Shown: in pieces, positions 14,527-31,100 of the stretch
How the letters are laid out: every line of letters starts with the position of its first letter
How positions within the stretch are numbered: position 1 is the first letter of the stretch
DNA from: Talinum fruticosum
Taxonomy: Eukaryota; Streptophyta; Magnoliopsida; Caryophyllales; Talinaceae
DNA length: 64,000 bases
Direction of reading: 5' to 3'
Assembly (NCBI GenBank): GCA_021018815.1
Contig: JAITYX010000062.1
Coordinates: 3,191,501-3,255,500 of the forward strand
Translations under genes and position numbers: made by a program
The notes under the pieces: model-generated
Told to the model about the DNA's origin: nothing
The model's input: only the letters and a program-made list of their open reading frames with translations
Databases searched by the model: none

Positions 14527-15809
14527 CACAAACAGATTTCACTCATGTTCACTTATCCATGTTGTACACGATTAATTTTGATGCACATTCATCTCTGGTC
14601 AATCCCATGAGATGGACTACGGTGATCTTCGTCTTGTTAATAAGAACCTTGTATTGATGGTTTCATACAAAAGTAACCCCCAATAAACTATGATACCAAA
14701 TTGGAAAAAGATGGATTTTAGTGCACACAACCTCTATAAATGCCACAGGATAAGCGCACAAATAAGCAGTTTTCCTTATTGAGAATGTAAAATAAATAAC
14801 TGTCAATTTCGCCTCGAATGTAGACCTCACGTCACACAAGGATACTTATGGAAAGATATACAGATATAACATCTGGATGCTTCAATGCTAGCCAAAAAAC
14901 CCCACATAGATAGGGAATGCAATTGACGTATGTATGTACATTCAATTAAGTATTCAATCAGAGGCAAACTGGCAGCACCCTCTATGAACTCACACTCAGT
15001 TACAAATGTTCAACATGGGTGCAATCCATTCGAACTCTACATGTAAACTTGAGTATTTCAATCTGAAATTAACTATCAAGAACACAGACACTATTGCCCG
15101 CCCAACCCCAGCCCAATTGCATTATGGAGTTGAATTTCTCGCCATCTTATCTCATTCTAGACAACGATAAGCAATGAACAGCCGATGCACAAGGACACAA
15201 CCAGAATCAAGCACAGTACAGCACCATTATCGTTAGCTTCTTCCCCCTCTCCTCTTCCTCTCTCCTAATACAGGTTAGTTAGGCAGAGTTGCACTTGGTT
15301 GAGCTCTAATACAAATGGAGATAAAATAAGGGTACTTTTTCAAATATCAGCCAGTTTCTTGCTAAGAATCCATCACAACTCTTACAAATAATACAAAACA
15401 AGTTTGACCCAAAAATGCTAGATGAGCATTTGCTACATCCAAACCAGTCTTAAGACAAAATTGAAATTGAAAAAATAACATAGCAAGTAAGAAAAGACAA
15501 GAAATTAAGACTACTCAAGGGTAATACCAAAAAATAAAAACAAAAAGAAAAACAAACAAACAAATTGTCTCACCTCCGTCCCTACCGCTTGCCCAGCAGC
15601 TTCGAAACCCTACTCACAGCTCTAGTGAAATGGGAGTCGACACAGAAGGAAACTTACAAAGAGAGAGAATGAAAAACCTTGAAACCTTTTTTATGGAGAT
15701 AAGCCACCGCCACTGGCTACTGCCACCGCCACCAACTCAAAACCTCAGCCGCTGCATTAACCGGAGCCTCAACCCCCGGTTTAAGAGAGAGAGAGAGAGA
15801 GTGAGTGTG

Positions 15810-15818
15810 TTAGGGTTT
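15810..15818 (-). promoter_or_regulatory. telo-box near the VIP5 transcription start
   Basis: AAACCCTAA on the minus strand, immediately upstream of a (CT)n leader. Telo-boxes next to pyrimidine-rich initiators are common in plant genes expressed in dividing tissue. The functional role here is inference. Confidence 0.5.
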
Positions 15819-15842
15819 TAACTGAATTTTTTCTTTCCCAAA

Positions 15843-18538
15843 CTGCCCCTTCGAAGTGCATTTATTAACGAAATCTGATGGGATTTTTTTAAAACTTTTT
15901 AGGCGCCCGCCTTTTTTCTGATCACTAGTAAAAGATAAATTAAGTCTATAAGTCCGCATAATATCATCATAAGAGAATTTATAATAGCTAAGTATTTATA
16001 AATGTTTACAAAAGAATTTACCATCGATAAAAGTTTATAAATTCGGTGACACATCACAATTTAGAAAGCAAAATTTAATTATATTTTTTAAAAAATTATG
16101 AAAATACGGAAAGAATTTTAAAAATTAAAATAAATTATTATTTATATTAATTTGGCCAAATTCCCATCAAAGGAAAAAATAAAAATAAAAAAGTTACCGC
16201 ATAAAATCATCATCATTCATAGTCTCATAAGTAGATTCGCATTTATAAATATAGTTATATGACACTTTACATCTATAAATATAGTTATAAAATACATTAT
16301 GGAGGAAAAATATTGCATTTGTTTTGAAAAGCATCAAGAAAATAAGATTGTGAGTTTCTAAATAATAAAAATATTTGCTCCGTTTTATAATAATATGGTC
16401 CTTTTTAGAATATGATAGACTAGTAAATAAAATTCATGATAAAATTTATGTTAAATGACCAAGTTATTTTAAGGTTTTATTTAAAATACAAAAAGGAGAG
16501 AAAAAGAAATTAATAAATATAAAATTAAACTAGTCACTAATATATAATGAGAATTACAAAGTGATAAATATTATAAAATTAATTAAAGCAATAAATATTA
16601 TGAAATGAAGTAAATACTATCGGGGTGTTTGGCAAACAATTTTTTGCCCCAAAAATCTCTTTTGGGCCAATTAGCTATTCGAAGTCAAACAACTAATCCA
16701 ATTATTCAGTAAACAGCTTTTCGAAAGAGTTTTTATACTCAAAAAGCTCTTTTTGTAAAAAAAACTATCCGGAATAACTTTTTGGAAGAGTTTTTATGTT
16801 AATATCTAAAATTATCATATTATCCGTATGACTTCAACAAAATTACACTAAATGCCTTTAAAAAGAAAATTCTATTTAAGTTACTTTTTTAATATTAATT
16901 TTTTTAATTACGAATAATTTCTATTAATTCATATATTATAATTTGGAAGGACAATTTTATGTTAAGAGAATCGACTCGAAGATCAAACTGGTTGAGGGTG
17001 TGGGTTAATGGGTCAATCGTCGAACCGGTTGGACCGATGTTAGACTTGTTGACCCGATTTACCGTTAAACCGCTTTAAACCGGCATGACCTGTTATATCC
17101 CGAGCTAAGTTTTCTATATATTGATATAATCTTTTTATTTATTTTGTAACATTTAATGCTAAAGAATGTAATTTGAGATAAATGTTAATTCAAAATTTCA
17201 AGTATAGATTGTCTATTTTTTATATATTTATTGAAAAAAACAAGACCATTTTAAGCCCATAAGAATATATATTTAACCCTTAAACATTTAAATAAAGTAA
17301 GTAAACAAAAAAACCCGCCTCGACCTATGAATTTGGGTTAATTTTAAATAAGTTAATATGAGTTTAGAAATCATTGCTAGGAATGAGGTTAAAATTTAAA
17401 AAGAAATGTCCCATTGTCATCACTAATCATAAAAGAAAAAAATTAGCATATGAATTTTAGATATATTATTAAAAATGAATTACATCAATAGTAAACAAAA
17501 ATATTTTCGTAATATTATATATCACATAATATTGAGAAGAAAATAAATATGCAATATTAGAATCACAATGTTTAAATAGATAGTAAAATTGAGTTTTAGG
17601 CATAAATGAAATTTATCAAACAACTTTGTTAAAAACAACTAATTTCATCAAATATTTTTTCAACAAACTCGTTAATAAGAATAGTTAAGACAGACAGACT
17701 AATACAAACGAGTTAGCAATTGATTGTCAAACGGAACATATGCAAGACAGACTTATGTATGACACCATAGTGGCCCTGTTCAACAAAATGAGATGTTTGA
17801 GTAGCTAATAGCAATGTGTGTATCCGATAGTCTGTTTGTGTAGTTAATAACTCGTTACATTTTAGTCGTTAGCGGATAGTCTGTTCAATTTAGCGGTTAA
17901 ATAAATATGTTCGGTAAATTTAGTGGTTGAATTAACTCGATTATTGTAAATTTACGTAAAAGGATATAGATAATTTGCCAAATATAAATTAATGAAGGGA
18001 TATTTTTGTCGGAAAGATATGAAACGCTACTTTTAAATGTAAAAACTAATATTCTTAACTTTTCGAAACACTACTTAAAACGCTATAAACTACTGCAAAC
18101 ACTAATTGAAACGCGACCTTATCAAACACTAATATTTGGTTAATTAGTGTTTTGACTTTATCAAAACATTAAAAGTTACTTAAGACGTTGCCGAACAAGA
18201 CCAGCATAGGTATAGAGACCAACTGAAATCATCGAACTGATTATTGCATAAAATTTACTACTACATTTTTCGTTTTTTATTTTTTGGTTTTGCGGGCGCC
18301 GGGGGTGGGAAGTGAAATTCGTCGTAGAGCAACTAAAATTACATAACAGCAGTCACATAAACCACAGTGAAAGGCCCCCATGAAACATAAATAAAACTCT
18401 TACCAAAACTTGAGAAGAAACCATACTGTTTGCTCAAACACAGAACTAGGATAATAACCTACTACAAAGATTCCCTTTCAATCATTTAGATTCCAGACTC
18501 AAGCCTCCTAGGATACTAGAAAGGTGATGCTCTACTGT
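15843..18538. other. AT-rich spacer with MITE remnants
   Basis: No gene seen. Sequence at about 16376-16620 is an inverted, decayed member of the ctccgtttcacaat MITE family. A longer element at about 16622-18202 is listed separately. The remaining 330 bases before 18539 are probably the 3' UTR and flank of the reductoisomerase gene. Confidence 0.5.
16622..18202. mobile_element. non-autonomous transposon, about 1.6 kb (copy A)
   Basis: It begins ggggtgtttggcaaac and ends gttgccgaacaagacc, an imperfect terminal inverted repeat. It shares several long stretches with 25832-26885, for example around gaaacgctacttttaaatgt and the final block about tggttaattagtgttttgac, so both are members of one family. 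No transposase is visible. No clean target duplication was found, so the superfamily is unassigned. Confidence 0.65.
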
Positions 18539-22995
<4,457 letters not shown>

Positions 22996-23105
22996 TGATG
23001 TTGTGCACTGAAGTTACGAGTAAGGGAAGAGGAGGCGCAGAAGGGAAAAGCAGACGAAAGGGTTTAAGGGAAAGAGAGGAATGGTGAGAGGGTGAAAAGT
23101 GTGGA

Positions 23106-23112
23106 TTTTATA
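23106..23112 (-). promoter_or_regulatory. TATA box of the reductoisomerase gene
   Basis: TATAAAA on the minus strand, about 110 bases upstream of the ATG. A pyrimidine-rich stretch that suits a leader begins about 20-30 bases downstream of it. Position and sequence fit a plant core promoter. Confidence 0.6.
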
Positions 23113-25155
23113 TTGCCAATCCACTTCCGTATGATTTCTTCTGAGTAGTGTATTGCCAAAAAAAAAACGTGGGGGCGTTAAGTTCATAGCAAAGAAGGGG
23201 AGGGAAGGAAGGACGCACAACAGCCGGACAATATTCCATAGTAAATAGAGGGGAGCGGGGGGCTAGCTGAGATTGTAGGATTGATCTCACCTAACTTGAT
23301 TTTATCTTGTAATAAATACATTTGAAAAAAAAAATTCTGATCAACTTGAGTCAATTTCGTTTAGATTCAGCTGTAAGTAAGTTATTTTGAATGTTGGATA
23401 AATTATTATTCTATCAAATTTCGTATTTCGGGTAAGTTTGAAATAACCCTAAAATTATAAATAAAGATCGAAATAAAAACATCACAATGTATTGTCAACT
23501 TTTTAATGACGCAAATATGACATTTTAAATTAGAAATTAAAGTTTAGAGGTCAACAATTACAATTAAACGAGTTATCGGCTGTGTTTGGTATAACTTTTT
23601 AGTAAGATTTTCCAAAAATTTTAGTAAACTTTCTCTAATTATGATGTTTGGTAAAGAAACTTTTTATAAAGTTAATTTCCATAAAAGTTAGCTTTCATAA
23701 TTTAAGGAAGTTGATAAAAGACAACTTTCTCCAAAGAAAGTTATGATTTTTTCTTTTAACAATTTTTTATTATCAATTTTTTATATTTATTTTTTTAAAC
23801 ATTATTTTTTATATTTCTATTTCTTTTTTTATTTTCTATATTTTATTTTTGATTATATTATTATTTTTTATAATTTTCTCTACTTGTAATATTTAATTTT
23901 TTTAAATGAGAAAAAAATGAAATTTTCGCTCTTATTTTATCAAAACAAACGGTTAAATCCATTCCTTTAAAAAAATAGAAAAATATTTTATCAAAATAAA
24001 TGTTGTTTGTAGTCTTGTATAACTTATGTAAAAAATTAATAGAATAATAGAATAAAAATTTATTTAATTAATAAAATAAAGTAAATAATATATATAATTA
24101 TCAAACACACAATAAACTTATTTGTACAACTACCGTGCAGTTACAGATAGCTACATTACATGTACAGCACAACCGCAGTGCAACTACAGCTTTTCGAAAA
24201 GCAGCCATCAAAGATGATGCTTAGCAATTAGAGTCCTTACCAATTGTTAAGCTTTAAGCGCTAATTATCAACGTTTACTAACGGTTCGCAATTACAAGTG
24301 TTGTCAAAGACATTTAAGAAAACATGCCCTAAATAAATGCTCACCAAATTCAGAAAAGCTTATCCGTCAGCTCATAAACAGACTGGCTCTGCAATCCCTT
24401 TAAAATCTCCGCCACTCCACACCGCAACGACACCCATTCCAACCCACTATTCCGATAAGCAAAGCGGCAACAAAAGGTGCACACTGTCAATTTCGTCTTT
24501 TGTTTTGTGGGTTTTATTGAAAGAAATTGTCATAATCCCCTTTTTTTGTCCTATTTTCCTTTTTCAATACCTAAAAATCACAAAACCCAACGCAAGCATG
24601 ATTCGAGCTCAAGAATTTTTTTTTAAAAAAAAACCTCAAATGCCACACTAATACACATTTCGCGTTGCTATTTATAGCAGCTTAAAAGGCATAGAGTAGG
24701 GATAATTTTTTAAAAATTCAACTAAACTCAAGAATGGAACCGAGCCAACGTATGTCCCAGCAGTGAAATTACATACATGGTTTTCACCAGCCCCATTTAC
24801 TCTTTCGGCAAAAACCTTCAGAAACAATGATCAGACCAACATAGAAGCCCCAAATGTAGTAATCCGCTTTACCGATCGGAAAGACAAAGCAGTAGAAGAA
24901 GAAGAAGAAGAAGGGCAGTGTTCTTCAAAAGACCATGATGGCAATCAGGTGGATCAGGCATTACAAACTGGAGCAGAAGAGTGAGAAAACTAGGGCATTT
25001 CTCTTATGAGAATAATCTACAACCAGTGATTGCAAGGCTTCATGTTAACATTTCAATCATCAATTCAAACGTCTTTTCTCCATTGAAAACCACAACAGAA
25101 TCAACTTTTTTTGACATACAATGCAGAAATACAATTGAGGCGATTTGCTCCGCAG
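23113..25155. other. spacer between the reductoisomerase promoter and the E2 3' UTR
   Basis: 23330-24320 is very AT-rich, and a transposon-like start (gtgtttggtataacttttta, about 23584) is visible without a clear partner end. The part from about 24700 to 25155 has more balanced composition and a (GAA)n run at 24897-24913. It is probably 3' UTR and downstream flank of the E2 gene. No protein-coding gene is supported. Confidence 0.45.
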
Positions 25156-28100
25156 TCAAGCACCTGTTGCATATAAGCGCGTCCATTCCCTGGCTGCAGT
25201 GATATAACGTCCAAAGTAAGCGTATACAAAAATCACACAAACTTTGTATTGCCACATGTGGATCAGTTCTTGCAAGTTGTACAAAAACAGCAACAATGAC
25301 CCAGTAACAACCCCACTTGAGGATGGGCGAGTTCAGGCATACACAGCTTCACCCCTATTTTATTATTTCTCACAAACAAAGGGACTGTGTATTGCAATTG
25401 AATCTTTAAGCTCAAGCTTTCAAAAATTTTGTTTAGCATTCTTGTTCCCACTCCAAATCATTTTTTTATATTTTATTGGAAGAGGGGGAGGAGGAAGATA
25501 TAGAAAGTGACCACTAATCATTGAGTCTCCTGTATTAGCTAACTCCAAGAAGCATTAAAAGGGAGAATTGTGGCAAACCTGTTTCGACGGCTTCAGCTTC
25601 ATTAGTCTTCCAATGCTTTGCGATGTTCTCTGAAAGTGGGTCATCTGGGTTGGGGGCACTCAAAAGAGCTTGAATGCTAATTGAAGGAAATATAGATCAT
25701 TCAGAGTCGTGGAATCATTTATTTTACATCATAGTAAGCATAATCTCTAAAGTCATCCATAAAGGAAGCACATCTATAAAACAAGTATACCACGGGGCAC
25801 ATCTATAAATGTATATTTATCCTGATACATAGGCCCTGTTTTGCAAAGAGCTTCCCCCCAAAATAAAAAGAAAGAAAAAAAGCTATTTTTGGACAATTAG
25901 CTGTTGAGTCAAAAAACTAATTAGGCAGTTGGTGAAAAGCTTTTTCTATTAGCTTTTATATCCAAAAGGCTCTTCGAAAGAGCTTTTCAAGATAGCTTTT
26001 TGTAATTAAGAAACTTACTATTTTGCTCTTGACATTTCGGTAGAATCACGCCCAAATGTTGCATGGTATGTTTAATATTTCTTAGTTCATATTTTTCACT
26101 TTTGGAACAAGAGTTGTGGATAGTTATGAATATTTAAGTTAATGGTTTTTTATTTTAATATTTTAACAAACAATTTAGTCTATCATAATAAATAAATAGT
26201 TCACATAAATGTCAAATATATTATTAAAAATAAACTAAAAAAATTTTATATATAATAAAAAATAAAATTATGCCAATAATAAACAAAAATATTCTTGTCA
26301 CGAAAATTATGTAGAAGTTATAAATATAGTTCTATATATCATATAATTCTTAATTAATGTTGAGAAAAATATGAATATGGAACAAAAACAATTATAATGT
26401 TTAAAATAGTTAATGAAATTAAGTTATGGGCATAAACGGAATTTCACCAAATAGCTTTGTCGAAAAGAGCTAAACTTATCAAACTATTAAGCAATAGGGT
26501 GGTAGTCTAAGATATCTTCAAAGGAAAAATGAGTTGTTTGAGTAGCGGAAGCCTTTTTGTGTAGGTAATAGCTCTTCAATGTTAAATTTTAGTTGGTAGG
26601 TGTTCACCGGAGGAGTTGAATAAATGTGTTTGGTAAATTTAATGGTTGGACTAATTGATTATTATAAATTCACATAAAACGATATAAATAATTTGCTAAA
26701 TTAATGAAGGGCCAGTTTTGTCAAAAAATATATAAAACGCTACTTTTAAATGTGATTAGCTTTTCAGAAACGCTATTTGAAAAGCCATAAACTACTCCAA
26801 CACTACCTCACCGGATACAAATATTTGGTTACTTAAGAGTTTTGACTTGGTCAAAACACTAATAATACTCCAAACACCGTTGCCCTAATCAACATAGTAC
26901 AAATATAGGTAAGGATTTGGTATGAGAACTTGCACATCTATTACTAGGCAAGTAGGCATTGTTTCATGCATAAATCATGCACAAAATCAGGTCAAGGAAG
27001 CACATTTTTGAGTTTATGAACTATGTAAAATTAGCAACATAGTTACCTCAATAAAACTGTTCGAATCTGAAGGGCTGGGCTCCATTTATCTTTGAGAATG
27101 TCAAGGCATATTCTTCCAAGCTGCAGAAATAGACATTGTATGAACAATTAAGCATGGAAGGAAACAGCACATGGAACATTCGGGGGCAAGAGAGATGTAG
27201 TTGCATACCTTATCAATGTTTGGGTGGTAAATCTTGGTCAAGAACCGAACCTGTCAAAAATAATCACATATCATCAGATTTTTCTTTTGTTTTTTCCCCC
27301 TAAAGACCATTTACAAATTGGAATATTTGACAGGTAGTTATACACCTTCAATTAAAAACCAAGTCAAAGTTGACAGTCAATTATCAAGGTGGTATATTCT
27401 CCATGCATACTTCAGACCCATGCCAAGCATTCAGGATAAGCAGAAACAGAACAATAATTTATTAAAGTGACAAAACAAGACAGATTAGCACCACAGAACA
27501 ACCCCAGCAAATAGCACAGAGGCTCAGAACCAAATTATTTGCGGAAATAACCTGGATAGGTGCCTAAAACAAAAAATATTAGATGAGCTCAAACGATTAC
27601 TTGGCTCAATTCAATGCACAGCGTAAGATGAGCATGCTGTTGTCAATGCCCTCGAAGTGAATTAAATTAAAAGATACTACAAAGGATAACACAAAGTGCA
27701 AGAGGATGCCTGACACAGTGACACCCATCATGATGCCAGAAATTCCAAAAGACAAAGGAGATTCCAGTAATATCGTTTAAAACACATTTGCTTCTTAAAC
27801 TCTATTCTCCAAAAATAGAAAGCATTGATTCTGTTAGGAAGTGTGGTGGGAGTATAAAAATATTAAAAATGCATATTCTCATTTATTTGAAATTGTTTAG
27901 TTGTACTTGAACCATAGCACCTAAGGTGGGCAACGGGTAGTGTTAGACAGGTTCATGTTTTTCCTAGTGGATAAATGGGTTGGGTTGGGCAGAACCAAAT
28001 CGACCATTTCCCAATCTATTTTAAAACGGAGCAAATGTTCATAAAAACCTCTTTATAATATTAATCATTATCACTTAAAAATTATCAATAATGAATTTTA

Positions 28101-31100
28101 CCATGTGTAACATGTGAATTAGTATACTCCCTGAGTTCCAAAAATATTGTTTACTACTACTTTTCGAGATGTCCCTAAATAATGTCTACTTTTTAAAAAT
28201 GGAAGTTAAAATTTACAAATATTCCAAAACTACCCTTATTTTGAATTTTAAAAACAATTTGATCTTTTTTAATTTAAAGGCCAAGGAGATCACTGACTTA
28301 GTTTGAAAAGGCTCCCAGTGCAAAGGGCCCCTCGGGCCAGGATTAGGCTTTTTGGAACAAGGTGCAGTTTTACTAAAAAATGCTTGAAAATCATTACCAA
28401 GCAATATTTTTTGTTGAATAAGCTACATGGTAACATCAAATAAGTGATTAGATATTATTTTAACTACAAAAAATACGACAAAGGAGTCCTAGATTGTTAA
28501 AACACAATGAATTCACTGCCAATTTCACCAAAAACGGCAAGCAGCAAAAAGAAAAAATAGCACAAATAGAAAAAATGGGCAACTTACCCATGTCCCATAG
28601 TCAAACAAAGACAGAGACAAGAGAAAGAGAGGGGTAGAAGACAGAAAGAGAGAGCAAAATAGGCAAAAAAAAAAAACAGAAAAAATCCACGTGAGGCGCT
28701 AGGCACAACTGAGCCTTGGTTGAGGAGCAATATGAGGCGCGCACCTCACTGGGCTTTTGGAGTGTCTGCACTTGACCACTTGCAAGACGTATCTTTTTAA
28801 ACTAAGATTGTTGGTATTTAATTTATAAAAGAGATGAATCCATTAATACTCCTTAAAATGTGTAAAAAGTTAAAGGGCACAATCAATTTTGAACAGATGG
28901 AATAATAGACAAGTCGAAATAAACATCGCAACGTTAAATGGGTCATTAATGGACCAACTCATTGTTATTCAACCCATTATTAAATCAATCTTTCATTGAC
29001 TTTATTTTGAAAGGGTCAAACCGCTGAACTCAATAGGGTCTTGACGTTCATATCATAATGAAAAGTTGGGATATTTTTTTTTAGAAAATGTCATTACTAT
29101 ATCTTTTGTAATCTAAAAAATTCCAAGTCAAAAATATGTTGGGTTCTATGATTGACAAATGACAAAAGAAAATTACTCCTCGGCCTCAATCATCCCACTC
29201 GAGTCCAAACTGATTTTTTTGGTCACTTTTAATGAACTTTGACCTTAGTTTACAAAAGTTCAAGGCGCACAAAAGCGCAAAGGGCGCGGGCTTCGAGGCA
29301 AAATGCGGGTTTTTTAGAACGAGGCGCACTTACTAAAAAAATGTTTAAAAATCATTACGAAGAAATATTTTGGTTGAATATGCTAGATGATGACATGAAA
29401 TAAGTAATTAGATATCATTGTAATTACAAAAAATACCACAAAGAATCTTAGATTGTGATAACACAAGGAATTCGCTATAATTTTCATCAAAAAAGCAAGC
29501 AAAAGAAAGAAAGTAAAATAGCACAGATTGAAAAAAACGGGCAACTTACCCACTTACTCACGGATCGAGACGAGAAAGAGGGGGCAGAAAAATAGTGAAA
29601 AAACAGCAAAAAGCCTTGTGAGGCACGCAAGGGGCAACCGCATGCCTCATAGGGCTTTTTCAAGGGGTTGAGCTTGACCCCTTGCAAGGCCCGGGGGTGG
29701 GCTTCGTGCTTTTGTGAGCCTAGGCGCACCCTAGGCACGCTTTTTCAACTAAGACTTTGACTATAAATTAAACGAAAAATATAATTAAAATGGCATTTCG
29801 ATGAATGGTAACCGAAGTATTACTTCTAAAGTTATTGAAATACTTTTGAATGACGTATTTTCTTATTTAGTTTATGAGAAAAATTTTATTTTTGTTAACC
29901 ATAAAATGTCAAATTAGGTAAGTTATACGGTGACTAAAAAGGCACTCTCAACTCATTAGTGGGCCAACCTGAAACCTTGAAAACCCGAAATATGACAACC
30001 CATATTTTACTCAAACCTGAGATACATCCGATATGTATTTTACCTATACCTGGCAATCGGGTCATTCGGTTCGGGTTCGGTCCGGGTTAGTTTGGTTCGG
30101 GTTAACTTCGGATCGATCTTGTTCGAGTCCGGTTCGGTTTCGGGTTCGGGTCAACTTCGGTTCGGGTAAACTTCGGGTCGATCTCGTTCGTGTTCATTCG
30201 GTTTCGGTTCGGTTCAACTTTGGGTCAATCTCATTCGGGTTCGATTCGGATTAATTTCGGATCGAGTCGTAATCGGGTCACTTTTTTGGTCAAAATCGAT
30301 TTAAAATTGTACCACTATAGGCACAAAAATTCATCCTAAAAAAAATGTAGGTTGGGTCACTTTTATTTGGGTTAAATCGATTCGAGTCCGATTCGATTCG
30401 GGTCATTTTCGGTTAGGTTCGGTTTCGGTTCGGGTTATTTCGGTTCGGATCGGAATCGGGTTCATTAGATTTTGGGTCGGTTCAGCTCGTTCGGTTCATT
30501 TCGGTTTTGGGTCAAAATCGGTTCAACTATTTCGGTTTGGGTTTCGGGTCGTTCGGGTTGCCGGGTCTAATTTTACCCGAACCTCAATACATCTAACCCG
30601 TATTTAGCTCACTGCCGGAATTAATAAGTCGAGTCACTATTGTAGCTTTATAGGATCGAGAGGGCTAGCTAGGGACTTGGAGCCTTTGTGTTTAAAAAGT
30701 AAATCAAAAGGAGGAACAACCAGAAATACTCATAGCCATAACCGCAACTTATGGCGTAAGTCTCACCAGGTGGTTGAATAGTACTACATTATTTGGCCAA
30801 TGACTCGGATGACCCGTATTCCAATCCTTCAGTGAGTAATGTCATTTTATATCGGGATTTGAAACGCAGCTTCCATAGCGATTGCGGTTTTAGTGGCAAT
30901 ATCGAAGTTGCTCTACTACAACTATTGCATTAGCCATCACGGGTGTAAACACAATTTAGCTTCAAAACCTTCTCAATGTGGCCATTTCATCACGGAATAT
31001 TGTGGATGCATTTTCACTTCACAAATGTGGAAAATTAAGAGGGCCAAAATGCATCCTCAATATATCGCACATACTTTCCAGGAATGTTCAGTTCTCCGCA

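Larger units (their letters stand above)
13644..15842 (-). other. VIP5: VIP5 5' UTR with about 2 kb leader intron
   Basis: On the minus strand a polypyrimidine-type acceptor (tttacatatttgcag) ends at 13688, 44 bases before the VIP5 start codon. A strong donor (gtaagt) begins at 15657, at the end of a CT-rich block that looks like a transcribed leader. This predicts a non-coding first exon at about 15658-15840 and an intron at 13688-15657. The intron contains one 158-bp MITE (14015-14172) and a 49-bp tandem repeat. It is inferred from splice signals only. Confidence 0.65.

Noticed and set aside
15810..15818. Possible interstitial telomere
   Set aside because: Only one AAACCCTAA unit is present, so it is a telo-box and not a telomeric array.
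24763..24984. 73-codon frame with a run of Glu
   Set aside because: It lies in the presumed 3' UTR or flank of the E2 gene, and the Glu run is a (GAA)n microsatellite.
30033..30254. 73-codon Gly/Ser/Phe/Val-rich open frame
   Set aside because: It is a translation of the ggttcgggt minisatellite; no start context, conservation or splice logic supports a gene.
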